NCBI GenBank assembly: GCA_022410635.1
Contig: JAJVDF010000249.1
Span: 1,755,521 to 1,819,520 of the forward strand
Source of the DNA: Tretioscincus oriximinensis
Taxonomy: Eukaryota; Chordata; Lepidosauria; Squamata; Gymnophthalmidae
DNA: 64,000 nt
Direction of reading: 5' to 3'
Part shown: positions 10,331 to 64,000 of the stretch, in pieces
How positions within the stretch are numbered: the first letter of the stretch is position 1
Layout: the number at the start of each line of letters is the position of its first letter
The notes under the pieces: model-generated
Seen by the model: the letters and a program-made list of their open reading frames with translations, nothing else
What the model was told of the DNA's origin: nothing
Databases searched by the model: none
Translations under genes and position numbers: made by a program

Positions 10331-10707
10331 TCTGAATCCTCTGCAAATCTGAACAGGAAGGAAAACTGAAGCCTTCGTCCTCTCCTAAATCTTTTTGTTT
10401 TTTAAAAATGTTTCGTCTATGATTTGGTTTCCCAAGATCTCCGAATCTCATGGTTCCCCACTATTGTTTTTTCCTGTAAGCCACATTCTGGAACTTTTAG
10501 TTTTCATCTAAAAAAATAAGCTCTTAACTTACCTAACATCACCGCTTCTCAGTCTCGCCTATCTCACTGGCTTGGTGTTAAGAGAATAAACAGAAGGAGG
10601 CCTGACTGCTCCCTTGAGCTCTTTGGTAAGAAAAATAAATTGTACACGCAAACATACACACATCCACTTTATTCTGCAGGGTCCCGCCCATCACAGAAGA
10701 CAATATA

Positions 10708-10785
10708 TACTGCTCAAAACAATTAAGATAACGCTTTAATGTAACAGTGTAACACTAAGTGTTCCCTTAATTGTTTTGAGCAGTA
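10708..10785. mobile_element. Tc1/mariner-type MITE
   Basis: A 78-bp element with 25-bp terminal inverted repeats (TACTGCTCAAAACAATTAAG at both ends, two mismatches further in) between TATA flanks, consistent with TA target duplication. Confidence 0.75.
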
Positions 10786-10879
10786 TATAAAAAATGTACA
10801 ATATTGAACATGTAAAAAGGAAGTAATTTCTTGAGGCTTCTAGTAGAACTTTATTTCTTATATAAAGTTTGAAGAGATA

Positions 10880-11140
10880 GTTTCAAGACAGGACTAGACA
10901 GGTTTATGGACACCAAGGATATCAATGGATGTCTGGATGTTGCCTGCGGGATGAAGCAACAGGCAGGACTCCTGAAATACCATTTTCAGGGACTCATGAA
11001 CAGTTGCATATTTTGCTTTCCTCTGTTCGGACTGCCCAGGTGCATCTGGTGGGCCTCCATGTGGGACAGAATGCTGGACTTGATGGGCTCTGGCCCGATC
11101 CAGTATGGCTCCTCTTATGTTCTTATGTTCATAGTGTAAA
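10880..11140 (+). repeat. CR1-type LINE 3' end, family C
   Basis: Good family C copy ending GGCCCGATCCAGTATGGCTC and then TTATGTTCTTATGTTC, the 8-bp terminal array. Confidence 0.7.
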
Positions 11141-11149
11141 TAAAGCTTT

Positions 11150-11690
11150 TTTCACATTGCACCTTATTCTGACCATCCACACCTTATAATAAATATCCAC
11201 ATGCCAGTGTAGATCCTAGTACACACTGCATCCCCACATCACTTATTTATTCCACCATAATTGGACATTCTGCAATAAATCATGAATATTCTGGAATAAA
11301 TCCGTTTCCACGGTGCTTTATTGTGGTATATTCAAAAATATTGGAATAAATAAGTGACATGGGGATGCAGCCATAGTCTACACCAGCATGTGAATAGCAG
11401 TTTCCCTATTCCAAAATATATTCCAGAATAAGGCACAGCGCGAAAAGGATCCAAATCAGTGTTTACAATTCCACAATAAAGCATTGTATGGACTGGTTTA
11501 TTCTAGGATATCCATGCTTTATTGTGGCATATCCAGTTATAATGGAATAAATGGGGTGGGGATGCAGCATCAGTGTTTACAAACCCACAGTAAAGCACGG
11601 GGGGGGGGGGTGGATTTTAGAATATCCATGCTTTATTGTGGAATATACAGTTATAGTGTAAAAAATAAGCGATGTGGGGATGCAGCCTTA
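11150..11690. repeat. Tandemly duplicated palindromic repeat, family F
   Basis: About three units share GTGGGGATGCAGC, ATCCATGCTTTATTGTGG and AGTGTTTACAA. Units alternate AATAAA-rich and inverse TTTATT-rich blocks and end at GATGCAGCC near 11690. Looks like tandem copies of a short foldback element. It also includes a poly-G tract at 11600. Confidence 0.5.
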
Positions 11691-11768
11691 TTTGGAACCA
11701 AGGCAAGGATCTGTGCATAGAACCATACAGAGCCGCACCTTACAAGCACCCAGGGAACCAGAGGGCTC

Positions 11769-11965
11769 AAGTTTGTTTATTTGTTTGTTTATTTATTATA
11801 TCCTGCCCTATACCTGAAGGTCTCAAGGCAGCCACCCATAGGGTGATGTACATAGCTTTTGTTGCTTTCTCCACAACAGACAACCTGTGGAGTAGGTGGG
11901 GCTGAGAGAGTTCTAAAGAGCTGTGACTGGACCAAAGTCACCCAGGTGGCTTTCGCAAGTTTCAC
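11769..11965 (-). mobile_element. SINE family 1 copy
   Basis: LINE-like tail (TATATCCTGCCCTATACC) and body with CACAACAGACAACCTGTGGA are present; the tRNA-like head is truncated. Confidence 0.75.
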
Positions 11966-12039
11966 AGAACCACAATTTTTCCCTGAGCCAGAATTTTTGA
12001 AACTGAGCCCCTAAGCAAATCCGTCCGTCCAACACCCAC

Positions 12040-12160
12040 TACAAACCGAGATCCATCCTCGTAGTTTCCGACGCCTGACGACGACATGGCGGCATTTTCA
12101 AAAAGCTGCAACTATCAACCCCGCCTTGCTTGACGGCGCTGCTATAAGGAAGGCCCCGTC
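12040..12160 (+). promoter_or_regulatory. GC-rich island with a YY1-type ATG motif
   Basis: Between a SINE and a family E fragment lies about 120 bp of CpG-rich DNA with GACATGGCGGC at 12084-12094, a YY1 initiator-type motif, followed by a 15-codon open frame from ATG 12086. It may be a second promoter upstream of ESRP1 or the 5' end of an unannotated transcript. No splice donor is obvious and function is inferred only from base composition. Confidence 0.35.
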
Positions 12161-12194
12161 CCTCTTCAGCCTCATGATACGCAGAGGTTAGCTA

Positions 12195-12300
12195 TTCACA
12201 AGCCAATGTAATCTATGGCAGGCCCCAATGCGTGTAGATGGCAGGCGCCTATTCCGAGACAGGGCCCAGAATAAGGCTGAATGGTGACAGGACCTAAAAC
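12195..12300. repeat. Family E foldback fragment
   Basis: Contains CAAGCCAATGTAATCTATGG, CAGGCCCCAATGCG and CCCAGAATAAGGCTGAAT, the order of family E, with the left end lost. Confidence 0.5.
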
Positions 12301-12385
12301 TGAAGTGATCTGAAGCAGCGCCATTCACCTGCTGCTGTTGCTCACCTGTCCGCCTACCTTCGCCCCCCCTCCCCTCCCCTCTTCT

Positions 12386-12640
12386 NNNNNNNNNNNNNNN
12401 NNNNNNNNNNNNNNNNNNNNNNNNNNNNNNNNNNNNNNNNNNNNNNNNNNNNNNNNNNNNNNNNNNNNNNNNNNNNNNNNNNNNNNNNNNNNNNNNNNNN
12501 NNNNNNNNNNNNNNNNNNNNNNNNNNNNNNNNNNNNNNNNNNNNNNNNNNNNNNNNNNNNNNNNNNNNNNNNNNNNNNNNNNNNNNNNNNNNNNNNNNNN
12601 NNNNNNNNNNNNNNNNNNNNNNNNNNNNNNNNNNNNNNNN
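12386..12640. other. Assembly gap (255 Ns)
   Basis: Run of N flanked by C/T-rich, CpG-rich sequence. It probably falls in the ESRP1 promoter or 5' UTR region, so any ESRP1 upstream exon there cannot be judged. Confidence 0.95.
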
Positions 12641-13066
12641 CATCCCCTCTTCTGCCCCCCCTATTCCAAAGTCAGTCCGCGTTTTCACGCCACGTCTCCG
12701 TGGGAAGGAACCAATGGGAAGGCGGCCTCCCCTCAGGTGCGTCTCCTCCTCCCTTACCTGGCTGTACCACGTGGTGGGGGGAAGAGGAGGGAAGGCGGGC
12801 TGGGCAGGTACAGGTACAGCCGCCTCCTCCCCAAACAGCCCGGCCTGCAACCATTGCGTGCCTGCTAGGGGTGTAGCCACCCATTGCTCCCATGCGAGAG
12901 AAAGCTACAAAAGAGGCCACACGGACGGGGCCGGGCCAGGCCAGGCGGTAGGGGGGCGGCTGGGGCAGAGGAAGGGGTGCCGAGGGGGGTGAAGGGCTAC
13001 TTGGCCGCAGCTGAACCAGGCTTGGTGGAGGTCGCGGGGCCCTCCGGAGTCCTTCTGCGGGCCAGC
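12641..13066 (+). promoter_or_regulatory. ESRP1: ESRP1 CpG island, promoter and 5' UTR
   Basis: Strongly GC-rich and CpG-rich DNA leads into the ESRP1 start codon, with no TATA box in view. The frame stays open upstream of the start to an ATG at 12884, but conservation starts only at 13067, so the upstream part is taken as 5' UTR. The exact TSS is not visible. Confidence 0.65.
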
Positions 13067-58984
<45,918 letters not shown>

Positions 58985-59384
58985 GATTTTCTTAACCAAG
59001 GTAAGTACTGATTATGCTTTTTAAAATTTGTGTTCTGTTTGTACCCTAATGTTCTAGGGCACGTTACAGTAAAACGTATTTCGAAACATTATTAGTGTTT
59101 CATAAAAGCCTAAATGGGAGTTTCTAGAAGGCAAGACTATCTGCTTCTCTGCCCCCCATTTCAAGAGTAGTATATACTTATCATACAACTAAATTCATAC
59201 AGTGATAGAATTTGAGACACCATGGTGGTGAGGGAGACATTCCACAACATGGAAGTGGAAATACTAACAATTTATCCACTTGGCAATTTCAATAAAATTC
59301 GGCATATCCCAAACTGGAAGCATTTATTTATTTTTTAATAAGGGCTGTTTTCTTACTATTTGCCTGAAAGATGAAAAAAAAAGT

Positions 59385-59555
59385 NTTTTTCTGCACTAGG
59401 CCTTATTCCAGTTTATATCCCAGAATAGGAACCTGCGATCCACATGTCCGTGCAGATCATGGCAGGCCCCAGTTCTGCATCTGCATGGAGATGGCAGCTT
59501 CCTATTCCTGGATACAATCATGAATAAGATCAAGTGCAGAAAAGGCTCAAGGTGT
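59385..59555. mobile_element. Foldback family E-related element in the UTR intron
   Basis: TTTCTGCACTAGGCCTTATT and the inverse end AATAAGATCAAGTGCAGAAA; inner arms CCTATTCCTGGATACA and CCCAGAATAGGAACCTGC. Confidence 0.65.
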
Positions 59556-59914
59556 TTAAACCGTTGGCTTCTTCAGTATCATAGTAATTTAGCTCTATTT
59601 AGATCTATTTATAAAAGATTTTATTTTTACTATAATTACGCTGCAGTAAAAATAACGTGCTGCACTGTGAAAGGCAAGAGAGCAGGAGACCTTTAAGTCA
59701 ATTTGAGTTTGTGAAAGAAGGGTTGTGGTGTCTACATAATGAGGAAAAAGACATCTGTCTACCAGTTTTAAGGATGTGAAGACCGGGATCTTTGAGCTTG
59801 CAAGGCGTATAAATAAGCCATAGGTGCCAAAATTGAATAGGCACAAAAGCAAAACTGAACAACAGTGTTGGCAGGGATTGTCTTGGATTCATACCCAGTT
59901 GGATTGCATCTATC

Positions 59915-60195
59915 CATCACCTGGGAGATCGGGTTTCAAAGCCCTGTGTGGGACATGGGGAGGGCTGAGCACCTTCCACTAGCCTGTAGCACTAGTCAAC
60001 CCAGCTATTCGAAAGCATGAATTGCAAGAAATTGCAACTGACTGCAAGTAGATACATGGGAACCACCATAGCCTGGTGGGGAAGATAGAATGGAAGCCTT
60101 CGGGCAAAAATATATCCTTGCAAGCCACTTTGAGTCCCTTTGAAAGGTGAGAAAAGCGGGGTATAAGAACCAAGTTCTTCTTCTTCTTCTTCTTC
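59915..60195 (+). mobile_element. SINE family 2 copy with (TTC)n tail
   Basis: CACCTGGGAGATCGGGTTTC, AACCCAGCTATTCGAAAGCA, CAAGCCACTTTGAGTCCCTT, then TTCTTCTTCTTCTTCTTC at 60177-60195. Confidence 0.8.
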
Positions 60196-61458
60196 ATAAT
60201 GCATATAAATCAGTAGTACTAAATGCCTATCCATAGATAGCTATTTCAATGTAAGACATATCATTAACATAGAAATAGAATCAATAGAAGCCTTGAAATC
60301 CACAAAAAGAGTTATTTGGGATCTTACTTGCATTGAGGAAAGACTACAGCTTCAGCTGATCATACTGTAATGGGCGAAGGAAACAGATACAGTGTAGGAA
60401 GAGGTTAACCCTGAATGCTTTATTTCATTAGATAGCTGCCCATTGACAGCACAACTTAATGATGTTCCTCTTTGCTGTCAGAATCAAAACTCACTTGCAG
60501 TTAGTTGGCAGAATGCTGATTGAAGCAAAGAATGTAGTCTTATTTGGTGCACATAACCAAATTGGAGAAATCAAGAGAAACATAGGTCAAGAAGATTTAA
60601 CTACTCTTTAGCTTCCTTTATTATTATTTTCTGTGCCTTTCCACCCTTCTTCTTTATTCTCCTAGTTTTCTTCATTTCTGTAGGTCCATATAATTTTTCT
60701 ATTGCTGATTGGACTGCGGGTTAAGCATGATAAAGTGAAAATAAATCAGCAATATAATAATAGTGAATGTTTAAGCAGATATACAGCCCAACTATTAATT
60801 TTTATGTTTTTTACAGATATTCCTTTGACTTCCTGAACAAGTTTAGACTGCCAAATAGAAACCCCTTTAACTCTGCTCACAATGCTGCCATGGCTGAAAC
60901 CTACCAATTCAAGGAAAATGCCTATTATCTTGCATATCTGCCTGGGTTATGTTTTTTTTTTCTTTTTTGTTTAAACGCACACACATGCACGCTTGGTCAA
61001 TGAAAATCCTTTCTCACTGTCCCAGAACCAAATTTGTCCTTTAACTCTTTAGGAATCCACTTCTTTGAAAGCACAATAGTTAAATTGACAAGGAATGGTT
61101 CTTTCCCCTACCCCACTTTGGTATTCAAAATCTTAAATTATTTAAATTATCACACAATGAATTCTACTTGACATTAGGTCACTTCTACAAATCTGCTGAA
61201 ATATCAACTGTGACAAATTTTTATTTGCACATGGTAATTTTTTATGTATTTAAAAAAAAATAAGGGAAGGTCTTAAGACCTTGGGATTCTGCCTTCCGGC
61301 TTTTTATAAACAAAAAATACCTTGCTTTTTTTGTATATATTTATTTGTTTAAAATAAGGTTTGGATTCTAGCCAGGCTTATTTGACAGTAAACAAACAAT
61401 TAAGAACTCAAAATGTAACTCTCTGAAGAAAAAATACTGTAAAATGTTTGTAAAATAT

Positions 61459-61485
61459 AGTATATATATATATATATATATATAT
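61459..61485. repeat. (TA)n microsatellite
   Basis: About 13 TA units inside the presumed ESRP1 3' UTR. Confidence 0.95.
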
Positions 61486-61935
61486 GCATATAACATATAG
61501 AACTAATGCCTTAAACATGTATATTTCCCATACAACTAGTGTATATTTAAGTTACTATCCAAAAATATTCCAAGAGGGGGCATTGTTATGATGCACATAA
61601 TCTTCAAAAAGTTTGCTCTTCCACTAAAACTGCAATTTTATAATTTAGTTCTGATGTGGGAAATCTTGAATACAATATTTGATCACAGTTTTCTCTTTGG
61701 AGATAGTAATTAATTAATATGGTCTTGGAGATTCATTGGTATTTATTTGGGGTGCAGAGTCGTCCTCATTTTAAATTTCAGCATCTCACCCCACTGTTCC
61801 GATGAGGACAGTTATCACTGGAAACACTAAATTTAAAAAGGGCTCTTATCACGGTTGTATAATTATTTTGTGCTGTCATGCATGGATTTTTGCACCAAGA
61901 AGCTCCTTGATTTTTCTTGTATTTGCATCTTTCAG

Positions 61936-61941
61936 AATAAA
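61936..61941 (+). terminator. ESRP1: Poly(A) signal AATAAA, likely ESRP1 3' end
   Basis: Canonical AATAAA followed by AATTATTTTAAATCTGTATA and GT/T-rich DNA (TTCTTTTATTG), giving cleavage at about 61955-61965. Confidence 0.65.
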
Positions 61942-62359
61942 ATTATTTTAAATCTGTATATGAAGTTCTTTTATTGAATTCTAGTTTTAAGATTTAATTA
62001 ATTAATTATATGATTAATTACAACTGATATCCAGGTCTATATCTTAAGGGAGAGCAACCAGTGTAGCTACACATGGTAGCAGAATTGGTTTTAATTCGCT
62101 GCAATGCCACCAAGGTCAGCACCTGAAAGCACCTGCCAGTAAAAGAAATAAAAAAATAAAAAATCTAGGAGGCTCTGGCAACCGGGAGTGGCTCAAAGCA
62201 CCTATTTGGCAATAAAAAAAATTAAAAAGGTGAGTGTAAAATAATTGACTGCACAGAGTGTCAGACATGTAAAATGCGGCCTTATTTGCAAACAACTGTT
62301 AGAAACAGGCATTCTTTTTCTGCTCGGTCTCGGGTTTCCTAAAAAATACTACCAAAAAA

Positions 62360-62599
62360 TAGGCTGAGCAGATTGACCCCTTTTGGGGGTGGGTGGGGGT
62401 AAGGACATGGTTTTGGAGTGCCTCACGGTTTTTGCTGAGAAAATTTATTTATTTATTATTTATTTATTTATACTTATACCCCGCCCTATACCCGAAAGTA
62501 TAGGGTGCCTCCCGGTTTTTCCTTGGGAAAAACCGGGAGGCACCGCAAAACTGGGTTTTCAAACCCACCCACCCTAAAAGGGGTCATCGGGTCAGCCTA
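62360..62599. mobile_element. Foldback family B with an inserted SINE tail
   Basis: TAGGCTGAGCAGATTGACCC to GGGGTCATCGGGTCAGCCTA. Between the arms, 62442-62505 is the LINE-like tail of SINE family 1 (TATACTTATACCCCGCCCTA). Confidence 0.65.
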
Positions 62600-63695
62600 A
62601 TTACTTTGGTGAACATTTGCCTTTATTGGTTTTCAATTATTGTTTAAGGGCCAGAAGATAATCCCAGATGATATCCAGGAATGGGCTAGCCTGAATTTTG
62701 TGTTGTATCATTTATTGTGCGCTCGCATTGTTCTATGTACCATCTATGGTGTTATAGGATTAATTATAAATGTAGACACATTTTTTGAAGACTTTACTAT
62801 GCTACAAGCATTTTGCTTGCTATGAGCCATATCTGGTATAGTATCTCGGCCCCTATTATAAGAGCAATATTTTTTAAGTTGGCTGTAGAGAAACATGTAA
62901 TGTATTTCATCTATGCTTTTGCACCTATGCTTAGGAGGTCAATCATTCAGATTCAACAGCTTTTCAAGGTAATGGTTCAAACCTGAAAAAATCCATATAA
63001 GAAGAAAAGATAATAATATTCTGTGTATTTTTTGTGTCTGTGCCTCCATGCTCAAAATGCTTGTCATATAATTTTTTTAATACCCACGTCCTTGTGCTGT
63101 TAAAAATGTAGCTTACATAACTTGCGTGGTAGTATGTGCAGGCATGCTTCATTAAATGTGCTTATGCAGCAGTGCTGTTTAATGTAGGCAAGATTCCCAA
63201 CTTTTATTTTTAGGTCCTATGCAGCTGTGAATTGCACCTGTTTGCAGTACAATTATGACCTACAGCCTTTATTTAGAAGTGTGTTCCATTGACCTCAATA
63301 GAAAGTCAGAAGAGACCGCACATTACTTATGGTCACAAAAATGAAATGTTTTATGTATCGGGTGTAGGTGGTGTATATGAAGGAAGCCTCCTAAAAATAA
63401 TAAGGGGTAGTTAATTTACCTTGCTGGATACTTTTTCTTTCTTTCTAGAACTATACAATAAACCTTTAGTGACAAAAACGAGTAGGAAGTTTTACCTCAG
63501 AATTCTACATATTATTGTCCCTCGGTTGAAACCAACGCATGAATGTTGTTATGTTGGAGGGGAGGGTCTGATATTGCTTAAGCATTTAGGATAATTGCCT
63601 TTATACAAAGGCTGTTTGAAATAGAAAACATCTGTACATGCACAGCACTAAACCATCATTACCATATTTTCTTCCCATCTTGATTTTTTTTTCAG
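62600..63695. other. Intergenic DNA downstream of ESRP1
   Basis: AT-rich with no named feature. Expected downstream neighbour in amniotes is DPY19L4, but its conserved N-terminus is not seen in this window. Confidence 0.5.
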
Positions 63696-63833
63696 TCCAG
63701 TAATCTTGTAATGAGGAGAGAAACACTTCAGAAACCTCCTCTGCATTGGATTAAATTCCACTTTGTTGGAAGCTCTCCCCATGAAAAAGCATTTGAAGAA
63801 GCAGTTTTTACTTTCAAAAGACACAATGTTTAA
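63696..63833 (+). CDS. Unidentified candidate terminal exon
   Basis: A strong pyrimidine tract (TTGATTTTTTTTTCAG) precedes 45 open codons and a TAA: SSNLVMRRETLQKPPLHWIK, FHFVGSSPHEKAFEEAVFTF, KRHNV. Composition looks protein-like (W, H and charged residues in balance), but I do not recognise the protein, and no matching upstream exon is visible. It could be the last exon of an unannotated plus-strand transcript, a captured exon, or chance. Confidence 0.3.
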   Translation, partial: SSNLVMRRETLQKPPLHWIKFHFVGSSPHEKAFEEAVFTFKRHNV

Positions 63834-64000
63834 TCTCTTTTGACGAAAGAGCTATTGAACCAATTTTAGCAGTTTATTCTGCTAGTGATTGTATTGTATA
63901 TAGCAGCCTTACCTAGGGATGGGCTGCCCCACAAAAGCTCAAGTTCACAAAAGTTTCGCTTTTAAAACATGCAAAGATAGCATGGGTATGTAAGAATGTG

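Larger units (their letters stand above)
60817..61960 (+). other. ESRP1: ESRP1 3' UTR exon
   Basis: Acceptor TTTTTTACAG|ATATTCC follows a good pyrimidine tract and accepts the donor at 59001. The exon holds no conserved open frame and runs to the poly(A) signal at 61936. A (TA)n microsatellite lies inside. The exon is inferred from splice signals and position; transcript data would settle it. Confidence 0.6.

Noticed and set aside
12188..12880. Long open frames across the N run on both strands
   Set aside because: The frame is open only because the 255 Ns carry no stops; the ends are repeat and CpG island.
60816..61003. Open frame YSFDFLNKFRLPNRNPFNSA continuing from the 60817 acceptor
   Set aside because: Both stop codons of ESRP1 precede this exon and the frame ends in a poly-T tract; best taken as 3' UTR.

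Overview
The window is a piece of a vertebrate nuclear genome, most likely a squamate reptile. It is AT-rich, has small exons in kilobase introns, and is full of CR1-type LINE 3' ends, two tRNA-headed SINE families, palindromic (foldback) DNA elements, Helitrons and Penelope-like ends. No bacterial, plasmid or viral gene organisation is visible. The order below lineage level (squamate) is not resolved from sequence alone.

Two protein-coding genes are certain. VIRMA (KIAA1429, m6A-writer complex scaffold) contributes only its first coding exon (21 residues) on the minus strand at 6785-6847, with a CpG-rich promoter; the rest lies off the left edge or was not found. ESRP1 (epithelial splicing regulatory protein 1) runs on the plus strand. 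Coding exon 1 is at 13067-13198, the last coding exon at 58894-58984 and a 3' UTR exon at 60817 to about 61960, with a poly(A) signal at 61936. All exon joins were phase-checked by hand: 13 coding exons give 606 residues in frame up to the tail, with three RRMs at the expected places.

The most unusual point is the ESRP1 C-terminus. The exon at 58894 encodes the known end of ESRP1 (ending KEWVCL) in phase 0, but exon 13 ends in phase 2. The linking penultimate exon (51 codons in human) is not seen in the 1.27-kb intron, which instead carries a 466-bp Helitron. Direct 13-to-14 splicing reads the last exon in another open frame and gives a different 30-residue tail.

Layout: 1-6.7 kb, intergenic or VIRMA intron 1, with a mariner transposase fragment, foldbacks, a Helitron, SINEs and CR1 ends nested in one another. 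6.7-7.0 kb, VIRMA promoter. 7-12.3 kb, repeats, including a SINE split by a U6 snRNA 5' fragment. 12.0-13.2 kb, GC-rich DNA with a 255-bp assembly gap and the ESRP1 promoter. 13.2-61.96 kb, ESRP1 exons and repeat-rich introns. 62-64 kb, intergenic, with one unidentified candidate terminal exon at 63696-63833.

VIRMA and ESRP1 are divergent neighbours (about 6.2 kb between start codons), which agrees with the known amniote order VIRMA-ESRP1-DPY19L4. No previously undescribed gene system is proven. The best leads are the ESRP1 tail, the U6 fragment with target-site duplication, the inverted Penelope-like ends with a hammerhead-like core, and the foldback families.
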